Made by a program: the position numbers and the translations under genes. 64,000 nucleotides of DNA from an uncultured Saprospiraceae bacterium (GTDB lineage: Bacteria; Bacteroidota; Bacteroidia; Chitinophagales; Saprospiraceae): positions 49,197 through 113,196 of the forward strand of contig CALLFA010000027.1 of the NCBI GenBank assembly GCA_937997635.1, in the 5' to 3' direction. Within the stretch, counting starts at the first letter, position 1. Each line of letters starts with the position of its first letter. Of this stretch, positions 25,632 through 35,117 are shown one piece after another. The notes beneath the pieces were generated by a model that saw nothing but the letters and a program-made list of their open reading frames with translations, was not told the DNA's origin and ran no database searches.

Positions 25632-27548
25632 ATGTATCTCCGTATCTGTACTGTCTTAATTGTTTCCATATTCTTTTTAGCAAGTTTCAAGGGAGAAAAG
25701 GATTCTTATACGATCAGTTCCATTCGCTCCAGCTACATCAAAAACCTCAACAACTTTCAAACATCAATTAAATCGTTTAAAGATCAACTCAAGGAACAAC
25801 CTCCAAAACAGACGATTCTTGAATTAAATGCTGAGATGAGACATGCATTCAAGAAAAGCGCTTACATATTGAATCATTATGATTATCCGATTGTCAAAAA
25901 ATCATTTAATGGTGCGCCACTTCCAGTACCTCGACAACAAGGCGATGTGTATGTCGCATTGGAACCTCAAGGATTGCAGGTCATTGACGAAATGGTGCAC
26001 GAAGAGGATTTGGATGTAGAAGGTATTGATAAGCTACTGGAATTGATGGGCGATGAACTCAAAGGAATCATTCCATTCGAACAAACAAGATCAATGAAGG
26101 AACGGCACATTGTAGAAGCTATGCGACAGCAAGTGATCAGGATTGCAACCTTGCAAATTACTGGCTACGATTCTCCAGGTTCTTTATCTGGTGTCTCTGA
26201 GTCAAAGACTGTGCTTAAACAAATGCAGGCCGACTTCCAAAGATTTTCGCCTTTGTTAACGGACAAGACACAAGCCGTTTTCCAAGAGATCATTCGATCA
26301 TATCAATCAACGATTGCTTTTATTGAAACAGACGATTCCTTCGATAAATTTAATCGGACCATATTTATCCGAGACTATTTAAATCCCCTCTCCTATCAAT
26401 TGTTGGTTTTTCAAGATTTATTACACATTGGATTTAGACATTTGGAGACTCAGCAAGAAAAAAGTTGGAATGATGAGTCTGCACATCTCTTCAGTGAAAA
26501 CTTGCTCAACCCATATTCATATATCGGATTGTTGCCAGAAGAAAACATTAAACAGATTACTGTACTTGGTGGCTATCTCTTTCACGAAACTAGATTATCC
26601 AGCAATGAGTCTATGAGTTGTGCCACTTGCCATCAAGCAGACAAAGCATTTACTGATGGGAAAAAACTAAGTATCGCCAACCATTTGTCCACAGCAAATT
26701 TGAGAAACACACCAACAATCATCAACTCTGTCTATTCCAAAGAATATTTTTATGATTTGCGGGCGCACAAGATGAGAGACCAAGTCATTGCGGTCATAGA
26801 AAACGAAGCAGAATTCAATTCCAATCCGGACAGTCTTGCCGCATTACTTTTAGAAAGCCCTGGATATCAATCAATGTTTGAGAAAGCATTTCCCCACCAT
26901 AAAAATGCGTTTAATAGAAATCAGATTTCAGCGGCTATCAGTGCTTATGTGATGTCCCTGTCTTCATTTTCATCTCCTTTTGATCAGTACATGAGAATGG
27001 AGATTGATGATTTAAACTTAGAGATCAAAGAAGGCTTTAATCTTTTTATGGGGAAAGCAGCTTGTGGTACTTGTCATTTTGCGCCAACATTTAGCGGGTT
27101 GGTTCCACCCGACTTTGATGAAAATGAAACCGAAGTTCTTGGTGTCCCACATGATAGTGGCGATAGCATCGATGATGACATCGGTAGATATGGCAGCGAC
27201 AGAAAACGAGATCTATTGGAACATTTTAAGCATTCATTTAAAACCACAACAATTCGCAATGTAGAATTGACAGCACCTTATATGCACAACGGTGTTTTCG
27301 AGACATTAGAGGAAGTTTTGGATTTTTATAATAATGGTGGTGGAGAAGGTCAAGGACTCGAGGTGAACTACCAAACTCTTGCAGCAGATTCATTGCATTT
27401 GAATAAAACAGAAATCTCCCAACTAATTTCTTTCATGCACAGCCTAACAGATACAAGCTTTGAGTATTTTGTGCCCGATACGTTGCCACGATTTATGATT
27501 GATGGCAAGTTAGAAACCCAAGTAAGAGAGTTGTATTTATATGAATGA
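25632..27548 (+). CDS. Di-heme cytochrome c peroxidase (MauG/CcpA family) with N-terminal extension
   Basis: A 638-residue exported protein. The signal peptide covers about residues 1-20. About 280 residues of helical N-terminal region with no family I can name precede the catalytic part. Two c-type heme sites follow, CATCH at 330-334 and CGTCH at 478-482, spaced as in di-heme peroxidases, with HETRLSS and LRNTPTI as further landmarks and TAPYMHNGVFETLEEVLDFY near the end. It reduces H2O2, or oxidises a partner, in the periplasm. The last eight bases overlap the next gene. Confidence 0.88.
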   Translation: MYLRICTVLIVSIFFLASFKGEKDSYTISSIRSSYIKNLNNFQTSIKSFKDQLKEQPPKQTILELNAEMRHAFKKSAYILNHYDYPIVKKSFNGAPLPVPRQQGDVYVALEPQGLQVIDEMVHEEDLDVEGIDKLLELMGDELKGIIPFEQTRSMKERHIVEAMRQQVIRIATLQITGYDSPGSLSGVSESKTVLKQMQADFQRFSPLLTDKTQAVFQEIIRSYQSTIAFIETDDSFDKFNRTIFIRDYLNPLSYQLLVFQDLLHIGFRHLETQQEKSWNDESAHLFSENLLNPYSYIGLLPEENIKQITVLGGYLFHETRLSSNESMSCATCHQADKAFTDGKKLSIANHLSTANLRNTPTIINSVYSKEYFYDLRAHKMRDQVIAVIENEAEFNSNPDSLAALLLESPGYQSMFEKAFPHHKNAFNRNQISAAISAYVMSLSSFSSPFDQYMRMEIDDLNLEIKEGFNLFMGKAACGTCHFAPTFSGLVPPDFDENETEVLGVPHDSGDSIDDDIGRYGSDRKRDLLEHFKHSFKTTTIRNVELTAPYMHNGVFETLEEVLDFYNNGGGEGQGLEVNYQTLAADSLHLNKTEISQLISFMHSLTDTSFEYFVPDTLPRFMIDGKLETQVRELYLYE

Positions 27549-28494
27549 TGTCGCAAAAATCAAAGAAGCCTACCAGCGAATTAAGTCGCATATCCATCGA
27601 ACAAATTTGATTAAATCTCCATCGCTGAGTAAAGCAGTTGGTGGCGATGTCTATCTTAAATTGGAGAACGAACAACACACTGGTTCTTTCAAAGCCAGGG
27701 GCAGTCTCAATAAGCTGTTGGTGCTAACAGATGAACAAAAAAGCAAGGGTGTCGTCACGGCATCTACCGGCAATCATGGCCTTGGATTTTCAAGAGCTTG
27801 CGCAATCACTGAAACTAGTGGAATTGTGTTTTTACCAGAATCTGCGGCAAAAACCAAAGTCAATAAACTAAACGACTATCCAGTCGAATTGAGGTTCATT
27901 GCCGGCAACTCATTACAAACAGAAATATCGGCAAAGGCCTATGCTGAAGCAGAAGGAATGACCTGGGTCTCACCATATAACGACTATGATGTGCTCCAAG
28001 GGCAAGGGACAATAGCTTGTGAATTAATGGAACAATTGCCTTCTATTGATGCCATATTTGCAACAGTCGGTGGTGGTGGGTTGATATCAGGTATTGCATC
28101 CTATGTGAAAGATCAGTCGCCTCAAACAAAGGTCTATGGTTGCCAACCAATACTCTCTCCTGAAATGAGTCTCAGCGTGGAAGCTGGTCAAGTCATTAGT
28201 CTAGAAGAAAATTTGCCGACACTATCTGATGGTTCTGCAGGCGGTATTGAGGATAACACCATCACCTTATCTTATTGTCAGCTATTCATAGATGAATTCG
28301 TTTTGATTACTGAAGAGGAAATTAAAGATGGGATCAGGAGAGTCGCTAAAGATCACAATAAGATAATCGAAGGAGCTGCTGGTGTGAGTGTGTCTGCTGT
28401 ATTGAAAAAGAAGGAGGAGCTTAAGGGAAAGACGAGTGTGGTTATTGTTTGTGGTGGGAATATATCATTGGATGTGTTTAAAGGGATTATTTAA
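27541..28494 (+). CDS. PLP-dependent threonine/serine dehydratase family protein
   Basis: A 317-residue fold-type II PLP enzyme. The Schiff-base Lys is in HTGSFKARG, STGNHGLG binds the substrate carboxylate, and TVGGGGLISG holds the cofactor phosphate. It lacks the regulatory ACT-like domain of biosynthetic IlvA, so it is a catabolic threonine/serine ammonia-lyase or a racemase-type relative. The exact substrate is uncertain. It overlaps the peroxidase gene by eight bases and is followed directly by the first hairpin array. Confidence 0.85.
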   Translation: MNDVAKIKEAYQRIKSHIHRTNLIKSPSLSKAVGGDVYLKLENEQHTGSFKARGSLNKLLVLTDEQKSKGVVTASTGNHGLGFSRACAITETSGIVFLPESAAKTKVNKLNDYPVELRFIAGNSLQTEISAKAYAEAEGMTWVSPYNDYDVLQGQGTIACELMEQLPSIDAIFATVGGGGLISGIASYVKDQSPQTKVYGCQPILSPEMSLSVEAGQVISLEENLPTLSDGSAGGIEDNTITLSYCQLFIDEFVLITEEEIKDGIRRVAKDHNKIIEGAAGVSVSAVLKKKEELKGKTSVVIVCGGNISLDVFKGII

Positions 28495-28518
28495 AGGGTA
28501 TGGCGCGAGTACGATAGT

Positions 28519-29269
28519 GCTGAGGCGGGACGCCTGCAGCGACGGGCTTATGCGTCCTTGAAGGCGTCTCGCCTCAAGAACTACAGGACAGGATTCTTTG
28601 CTTTATTACTCTTTGCTGAAGCGGGCTTCCTCTTTTGCTGAGGCGGGCCGCCTCCAGCGACTGGCTTGTGCGTCCTTGAAGGCGTCTCGCCTCAAGAACT
28701 ACGGGACAGGTCTTCTCTGCTTGTATTACTCTTTGCTGAGGCGGGACGCCTGCAGCGACGGCTTGTGCGTCCTTGAAGGCGTCTCGCCTCAAGAACTACA
28801 GGACAGGATTCTTTGCTTTATTACTCTTTGCTGAAGCGGGCTTCCTCTTTTGCTGAGGCGGGACGCCTGCAGCGACGGGCTTATGCGTCCTTGAAGGCGT
28901 CTCGCCTCAAGAACTACAGGACAGGATTCTTTGCTTTTTCTTCTTCTTTGCTGAGGCGGGACGCCTGCAGCTACGGCTTGTGCGTTCTTGAAGGCATCTT
29001 GCCTCAAGAACTACAGGACAGGGCTGCTTTACTTTTATTCCTCTTTGCTGAGGCGGGACGCCTCCAGCGACGGACTTGTAAGTCCTTGAAGGCGTCTCGC
29101 CTCAAGAACTACGGGACAGGTCTTCCCTGCTTTTATTACTCTTTGCTGAGGCGGGACGCCTCCAGCGACGGCTTGTGCGTCCTTGAAGGCGTCTCGCCTC
29201 AAGAACTACGGTACAGGCTTCTTTGCTTTTTCTTCCTGCTTTGCTGAGGCGGGACGCCTCCAGCGACGT
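28519..29269 (+). repeat. Array 1: eight-unit G+C-rich hairpin repeat
   Basis: Left arms GAGGCGGGACGCC (variants allowed) start at 28522, 28640, 28738, 28855, 28953, 29050, 29148 and 29246. Spacing is mostly 97-98, and 117-118 after units 1 and 3. Seven are followed, about 28 bases on, by a right arm GGCGTCTCGCCTC. The eighth unit is cut after the left arm. Arms pair over 13 bp with one G-U in plus-strand RNA, and an inner GACG/CGTC can extend the stem. Units are joined by a CAAGAACTACAGGACAGG...TTTGCT linker. The array is much richer in G+C than its surroundings and fills the gap between two convergent genes. Confidence 0.9.
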
Positions 29270-29274
29270 GGCTA

Positions 29275-29313
29275 AAAATAGGAAACCCCGTGACGACGTT
29301 ACGCCACGGGGTT
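29275..29313 (-). terminator. Intrinsic terminator of the TonB-OmpA gene
   Basis: Read on the minus strand, a 9-bp stem AACCCCGTG/CACGGGGTT with a 12-base loop is followed by TCC and a TATTTTT tract. It lies 30 bases after the receptor stop and between it and array 1. The stem occupies 29284-29292 and 29305-29313. Confidence 0.85.
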
Positions 29314-29342
29314 ATATGGTTACCTATTCATTCCAAATTTAA

Positions 29343-32300
29343 TTAGTTTTTGACTGTAAACTCTACCCTTCTGTTTTCTGCTCTTCCCGCTGCTGTTTTA
29401 TTATCAGCAATCGGAGACACTTCGCCAAAACCTACTGCACTTAACCTTGTCGGTGAAATACCTTTCGAAGTTAAGTAATTCATCACAGCTGTCGCTCTTT
29501 TTTCAGATAATTTCTGATTATTTTCTTCAGCACCTTGTGAATCAGTGTGTCCAGCGATGCGAACATTGATTTCAGGGTATTGATTCATAATAGAAACGAC
29601 ATCATCCATGATCTGGTAAGATTCATTTTTGAATGTTGATTGTGATGAGTTGAATTTAATGCCAGTTAATGCTCTAGAGAACACTTCTCTGGTTTTTGTT
29701 TCTATTTCTGCGCTTCTTGCGGCTGCAGCTTTTGCAGCTTCTTCTGCTTTCATCTTAGCTTCTTCTTCCGCTTTCATTTTTGCTTCTTCTTCCGCTTTCA
29801 TTTTTGCTTCTTCAGCTGCTTTCTTAGCTGCTTCTGCTTCTTCTCTAGCTTTTTTCTCAGCGGCAGCTTTCTTTCTTGCTGCTTCAGCTTCCATTCTTCT
29901 TTTCTCTTCTTCTGCTGCTACTCTTTCTGCTTCGATTCTTGCTGCTTCAGCTTCAGCATCCATGATTGCTTTATCTTTTGGACATCCTTTGAATTTTTTG
30001 ATTCCAGGGATATCTGGGCAAAGATCTTTGATGTCTTTGATGCCATCACCATCTGAGTCAATTTTCTTAGGATTCACTGTACTCAATAAGTCCTTAGATC
30101 CACCACCTGTATTAGAAACAAGTCCTGAACCAGCACATGGATTTGCATCAGCTCCTGCTCCAAATGTATGTCTCAACGTAGCTAATACCCTTCTTCCAAT
30201 TCGAGGAAAACCAGGGAATGTACGGTATTCAGTATCAAGCAAATTTTGTGCAGATAAACCCAAAAAGGTTCCAGAATTAAATTTGTAGCCAAGACTTGCA
30301 TCTACCAAATTTTTCGTATCTGTCGGACCAGAGTACTGACCTAGGAATGCTTGGAAAGAATCATCATGTTGGAATGAAATATTACCATTGATCCCACATG
30401 CAGGCGTGTAATTTACACCTAATCTGTATCTGCTAGTAGGCTGAGCTATTGTTGTTTGCTCTGTACCTTCTGTTCCAGAAATTTGTGGATTAAAGCTATT
30501 ATCAGAAGTCCAAGAGTAATTTCCAAAAAAAGATAAATCTTGATTAATAAAGTAATTCAATCCAATATCAGCACCCCAGTAATCGAAAGCCTCAAATGTA
30601 CGATATCCGGCAGCTAAATGCGTTACTCCATTAGTTGGCACATTCAGTGTTGGAGTAGTCGCGAGAACAAATCCATCATTTAATGGTGCTATGTTAGCTA
30701 AAAATCCTTCACCTCCTGCTGTATAGCCAGCACCTACAGCTCCGGCTACCTGTCCGACAATAGCTTCTAAAGTAGCTTGATCAGGTATAGGTAAACCTTC
30801 ACCTACAAATGGTGCCAAAGCTCCATTTAGAGTAGGTACTAAGCTTGCACCAACTGCATTCCCCAAATCACTTGCTAAGCTACCAGTATTCTGTAATGAA
30901 TAGCCTGGGCTTATACCTGTGAATAAAGTGGCCCCATCAATAGTTCTATTATAGATATCAACACTAACACCCAATTTATTAGCGATAAATCCTTTGTATC
31001 CAACTTCCCAAGTATCCTCTACACGTAAACTTGCTTGAGGTGCATCAATTAATCCAAGTGGTTGTCTATTGAATAAATTAATACCCACGAAATCACCTGC
31101 AGTCCCTCCAACAAAATTGGCTGGATTAGATAAGAATTCAGTTATGACTGGTACAAGAGGTTCAAATAATGGATTAGCCGCTACTAAACCTTGAGCTACT
31201 GCCGGTAGTACCGCAGGGGTAACTGCACCCTGAACGAATCCTAAGGGCAAGCCAGGAGTCCCAACTGGTAAGCTCGGAAACGGCACTGCACCATTAAATA
31301 CTATTTCTGGACTGTCTCCAAATGTTTGAGCCTCCTTATTACCTACTAACCAAATATCAAATGCTCCAGGTACTATCGTACTAACAGGGAAATCAATATT
31401 CACTTGTAACTGTGTAGGAGCTCCTACTGCTCTATTGAATCCTGCTCTGAATGTATGCTGAGGAGATGGTTTGAAAACAAATACGGCTCTTGGCGAGAAT
31501 GCAGTCTCATCTAAAAAGTTGAATCTATCTCCTCTACCTGCTAAAACTAAGTCTAACTTGTCGCCTAAGGCAAATTTACCTTGCAAATACGCCCCCACGA
31601 TTCCGAAATCATCATCTTGTTCATTTCTACCATAAACCAAATTACGCGTATTCGCGACTGACTGTCTGAAATCAAAACCAGCAGTCCAGTTTGCATCTAA
31701 GATGCTTGGCGTATCAAAATTATATTGCAATTGAGCTTCTAATTGAGTTCTTTCAACTCTAGTAGTTGCACCTGTTTGGTATAAGAAAGTAGGTGTATCA
31801 TCTTGTCCACCATCATTATATAACCAAAATGCTTGAGCAAACAATCCACCTTTCTGAATTCTAGCTTGTGTCCAAAATTCTGTTGCTTGTGATAATCCAA
31901 CTCCTTGAGAATTGTAGAACGGCGCTGAAGCACTATTGGTACCTCCAGCAACGACAACAGATAAATCATCCTGAGGTCTAAATTCTAAAGTTCCATTTAA
32001 AACGAATGATCGCCAAAAATCCTGAATAGGGTTTCCATCACCATCCGGATCAACCTGAGCTGGGGTCAATAACTGCCTAGAAGGTTGTGTAGCATCTACG
32101 ATACCTCCTGTAATTGCAGGTGAAACAATTCCGTTTGTCAAAGTCCCTGTAGTTAAACCTATGAAGGTAGAATCAACTGGATCGTTGGGATCATAGACAA
32201 ATTCACCTCCTCTTTTCCACACTCCATTGATTTTAAATCCAAACTTATCTGATACTTTGGTCGCGTGTCTTAATGATCCACCGAATGTACTTTGCTCACC

Positions 32301-33044
32301 ACCAATTAACTCAATAGTTGTACCTGGCTTATCAATCGCTGATTTAGATAAAAAGTGAACAACACCAGAAGTTACACCTGGGCCATAAAGTGCAGAACCT
32401 GGTCCTCTTACGACTTCAATTCGCTCGATGTCAATATTATTTAGTGGAGAATTCAAATTATCAAATGTTCCTAATCCTGGACCAGATAAAGACCTGTAAT
32501 CTAATATTGGGAAGGACGCTGAACCAAAAAGTCCGCCATCACCTCTCAACTGGATATTCACACGTCCAGCACCTTGTTGTTGAATGTATACGCCAGGTTC
32601 GTTAATGATCGCTCTAGCAGCATTATCATTTGGAGATACCTCCAATTTTCTCGCTGTCAATACAGATACAGAAGCTGGAGCTTCTTGCACTTTCTCTCTT
32701 CTTCTTGACGCGGAAACTACAATGTCTTCACCAAAAACGATACCTTCTGCTAAAGAAATAGAGACATTTTGGTTTGCAGAATTAACTGCAATAGTCTGGG
32801 AAGAGAATCCCGTATAACTGACAACTACATTAAACGGTGGCGTTGCGCTCGTTGAAAGCGAATACGATCCATCCAAATCTGTAATTGTTCCGTCTGTAGT
32901 ACCTTCTACTACAACGTTTGCACCAATCAAACCTAAACCACCTGTATCAGTAATCACTCCCGATACCGTCGATTGCGCGGAAAGGGACATAACTCCAAGA
33001 AACATCAAGTAGAGGATTGAAGATGTTAGTCTAAAATTTTTCAT
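29343..33044 (-). CDS. TonB-dependent receptor fused to TSP3, coiled-coil and OmpA domains
   Basis: A 1233-residue outer-membrane protein. In order: signal peptide (1-23), carboxypeptidase-like regulatory domain (about 26-100), plug (about 115-235, with VVRGPGSALYGPGVTSG), beta-barrel to about 990, a TSP3 loop DSDGDGIKDIKDLCPD (about 997-1012), an Ala/Glu/Lys-rich TolA-like helix (about 1024-1117) and an OmpA domain (about 1118-1233) with AGHTDSQG and the LSEKRATAVMNYL peptidoglycan-binding helix. It should import a ligand at the outer membrane while clamping to the cell wall. A receptor carrying its own OmpA anchor is unusual. The ligand is unknown, and the gene is monocistronic with its own terminator. 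Confidence 0.9.
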   Translation of the reverse strand: MKNFRLTSSILYLMFLGVMSLSAQSTVSGVITDTGGLGLIGANVVVEGTTDGTITDLDGSYSLSTSATPPFNVVVSYTGFSSQTIAVNSANQNVSISLAEGIVFGEDIVVSASRRREKVQEAPASVSVLTARKLEVSPNDNAARAIINEPGVYIQQQGAGRVNIQLRGDGGLFGSASFPILDYRSLSGPGLGTFDNLNSPLNNIDIERIEVVRGPGSALYGPGVTSGVVHFLSKSAIDKPGTTIELIGGEQSTFGGSLRHATKVSDKFGFKINGVWKRGGEFVYDPNDPVDSTFIGLTTGTLTNGIVSPAITGGIVDATQPSRQLLTPAQVDPDGDGNPIQDFWRSFVLNGTLEFRPQDDLSVVVAGGTNSASAPFYNSQGVGLSQATEFWTQARIQKGGLFAQAFWLYNDGGQDDTPTFLYQTGATTRVERTQLEAQLQYNFDTPSILDANWTAGFDFRQSVANTRNLVYGRNEQDDDFGIVGAYLQGKFALGDKLDLVLAGRGDRFNFLDETAFSPRAVFVFKPSPQHTFRAGFNRAVGAPTQLQVNIDFPVSTIVPGAFDIWLVGNKEAQTFGDSPEIVFNGAVPFPSLPVGTPGLPLGFVQGAVTPAVLPAVAQGLVAANPLFEPLVPVITEFLSNPANFVGGTAGDFVGINLFNRQPLGLIDAPQASLRVEDTWEVGYKGFIANKLGVSVDIYNRTIDGATLFTGISPGYSLQNTGSLASDLGNAVGASLVPTLNGALAPFVGEGLPIPDQATLEAIVGQVAGAVGAGYTAGGEGFLANIAPLNDGFVLATTPTLNVPTNGVTHLAAGYRTFEAFDYWGADIGLNYFINQDLSFFGNYSWTSDNSFNPQISGTEGTEQTTIAQPTSRYRLGVNYTPACGINGNISFQHDDSFQAFLGQYSGPTDTKNLVDASLGYKFNSGTFLGLSAQNLLDTEYRTFPGFPRIGRRVLATLRHTFGAGADANPCAGSGLVSNTGGGSKDLLSTVNPKKIDSDGDGIKDIKDLCPDIPGIKKFKGCPKDKAIMDAEAEAARIEAERVAAEEEKRRMEAEAARKKAAAEKKAREEAEAAKKAAEEAKMKAEEEAKMKAEEEAKMKAEEAAKAAAARSAEIETKTREVFSRALTGIKFNSSQSTFKNESYQIMDDVVSIMNQYPEINVRIAGHTDSQGAEENNQKLSEKRATAVMNYLTSKGISPTRLSAVGFGEVSPIADNKTAAGRAENRRVEFTVKN

Positions 33045-33492
33045 GTATATATTAATTTCATGTTTAATAGAAGGCGAAATCTACAAAAAATATCATGCCG
33101 ACAAGAACGATTTTGAAGGCATATTCATATTTATTGCACATAATCATACTCAAAGTATAAAAAGTGCCTTAATCGAGACAATTTTCTCTTCACCATCAAA
33201 ATAAAACAGGTATAATGTATCTGACTGATTATCAATTAATTAAGGAACTTATAATTGATCAATCTTAGTTGCAATTTCACTGCTGAAAGAAGGTGTACTT
33301 TCTACACATACTCCTTGGCTTTATTTTGTAGTAAAATGAGGTTTTGGGGAGGCTTATCTAGTCAGTTTAGTCAATTAGGATTGCTAATTGTTAGAATTGG
33401 TGAATTGTTGATATTTTTAATTTGTAACCGATTTGATTTGGCAATGATTGAATTTGTTAATGTGTTGAATTGATAAATGGATAGCGGCTTTT
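33045..33492. other. A+T-rich intergenic region without a supported gene
   Basis: This stretch separates the receptor start from the 3' end of the BVMO gene, both on the minus strand. It must hold the receptor promoter, but no TAnnTTTG octamer was found on the minus strand close to 33044. A 72-codon plus-strand frame inside it has no recognisable protein character. Confidence 0.6.
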
Positions 33493-34989
33493 TCAAGCCA
33501 TTTCATCCAAAACTACTTTACTTTCTTTATGGGTATTTGATTTGAATATTAAGACTCCGTCATCCAGGGGGTCGTGCCTTAGCTTCTTGCGATCTACGTA
33601 GTAGTCTTGTTTTAACTTCCAGGGTTCTTTAGTGCCTTGTTTAGGAAGATCATCCAAATATCTTAAGAAATACGATGAACTAAAATCAACGAAGGGGTCC
33701 TTGCCAATACCATCTTTTTCATCGAAAGTTGGAACGCAGGTGTCGTAGCCATTTTCTGTCATGTATTGAATGACTCTGGCAAAATATTCATTTGAGAGAT
33801 CGCATTTTAGTGTCCATGACGCATTGGTATAACCAAATGCCAAACACAGATTAGGAACACCACTAAACATTGTCCCTTTGTATACCACTAAATTCGGATA
33901 ATCAACAGGAACATCATCCAATTTAATATCTATGCCCCCGAAGAACTTCAATTCAAGACCAGTTGCTGAAATGACAATATCTGCATCTAAGATTTCTCCT
34001 GTGTCCAATTGGATGCCATTACTGGTAAATGAATCTATCGTCTCTGTGACTACTGATGCCTTACCAGAATTTAGTGCATTGAAAAAATCGCTATCTGGAG
34101 CGAGACATAAGCGTTGATCCCAAGGATTGTATTTGGGCGTGAAGTGTTTTTCAATATCAACATCATCACCCAATTCCTTTTTGACTCCCTTCTTTAACAA
34201 GCTTGCCATGAATGCAGGATACTTCTTCGCCAACTTATAGAAGAAATTACTCACTCTAATTTTTCTAGATCTATTCAAGCGATAAGCCAAATTATCTGGC
34301 AATAGTTTGTTGATGGTATTCGCAATCTTATCAATAGCAGGTCCTGACGATATGTATGTCGGGGATCTTTGTAACATAGTCACATGCGATGCTTTCTTTG
34401 CCAACTCAGGAATTAAGGTCACCGCAGTTGCACCACTACCAATCACAATTATCATTTTGTCTGTGTAGTCTAAATCTTCAGGCCAATGTTGAGGATGAAT
34501 AAATTTCCCTGTAAAGGAATCAACATTTTTAAAATCGGGAGTAAAGCCATTTTCATAATTGTAGTAACCCGTACAGATATATATGTATTGGCAAGTCAAA
34601 CTTTTTGATTCACGATCATTCACAAGTAAATCCAATGTCCAAGTACTGTCTGTTGAAGACCAGGAAGCCGCATTCACTTTGTGGTTTAATTGAATAAACT
34701 TTTTTAACCCTTCTTCATCAATGGTTTCATGAAGATATTCCATAATGGCTGGACCATCTGCAATTGCTTTTGGACTTCTCCATGGCTTAAATGCAAAGCC
34801 TAGCGTATACATGTCTGAGTCTGACCGGATGCCAGGATATTTAAACAGATCCCATGTACCTCCAATACTAGATCTACCTTCTAAAATGGTGAACGTTTTG
34901 TCTGGACACTTTTCCTTAATATAGTGGGCTGCGCTAATTCCAGAAATACCAGCACCTATGATGACGACATCTACATCTCTTTGTGACAT
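33493..34989 (-). CDS. Baeyer-Villiger-type flavin monooxygenase
   Basis: A 498-residue two-dinucleotide-domain flavoprotein. FAD motif GAGISG at residues 12-17, GGTWDLFKYPGIRSDSDMYT, the BVMO fingerprint F-x-G-x3-H-x3-W-P (from FTGKFIHPQHWP) and the second Rossmann GSGATAV are all present. It uses NADPH and O2 to insert oxygen into a ketone, giving an ester or lactone, or acts on heteroatoms. It stands alone, divergent from the next gene, and may serve the same hydrophobic substrates as the OYE and acyl-CoA genes. That link is inference. Confidence 0.88.
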   Translation of the reverse strand: MSQRDVDVVIIGAGISGISAAHYIKEKCPDKTFTILEGRSSIGGTWDLFKYPGIRSDSDMYTLGFAFKPWRSPKAIADGPAIMEYLHETIDEEGLKKFIQLNHKVNAASWSSTDSTWTLDLLVNDRESKSLTCQYIYICTGYYNYENGFTPDFKNVDSFTGKFIHPQHWPEDLDYTDKMIIVIGSGATAVTLIPELAKKASHVTMLQRSPTYISSGPAIDKIANTINKLLPDNLAYRLNRSRKIRVSNFFYKLAKKYPAFMASLLKKGVKKELGDDVDIEKHFTPKYNPWDQRLCLAPDSDFFNALNSGKASVVTETIDSFTSNGIQLDTGEILDADIVISATGLELKFFGGIDIKLDDVPVDYPNLVVYKGTMFSGVPNLCLAFGYTNASWTLKCDLSNEYFARVIQYMTENGYDTCVPTFDEKDGIGKDPFVDFSSSYFLRYLDDLPKQGTKEPWKLKQDYYVDRKKLRHDPLDDGVLIFKSNTHKESKVVLDEMA

Positions 34990-35117
34990 TCCTAAATATA
35001 AATAGGCTTGGCGAATAAATGCAAGCTTTCTCGTATTTGTTTACTTAATTGCATTGATGTTTGAGAACTTTGTGTCAGTGAACTCCTAAACGTACGGTCT
35101 TTGAAAAATTTGAGATC

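Noticed and set aside
28574..29247. Several 70-145 codon frames on both strands within array 1
   Set aside because: They read through the tandem hairpin units and give repeated Leu/Arg/Ala-rich peptides (such as RRDACSDGLCVLEG). They exist because the repeat has no stop in those frames.
28519..29269. CRISPR array
   Set aside because: Units are about 98 bp with no short identical repeat and unique spacer pattern, spacers are themselves repeated, and no cas genes lie nearby.
29629..30288. Plus-strand 219-codon frame opposite the receptor's coiled coil
   Set aside because: Ala/Ser/Phe-rich antisense of the A/E/K-rich helix codons, with no membrane or domain logic.
33255..33473. 72-codon plus-strand frame in the receptor upstream region
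   Set aside because: Composition resembles translated noncoding A+T-rich DNA, with no signal, no neighbour coupling and no family.
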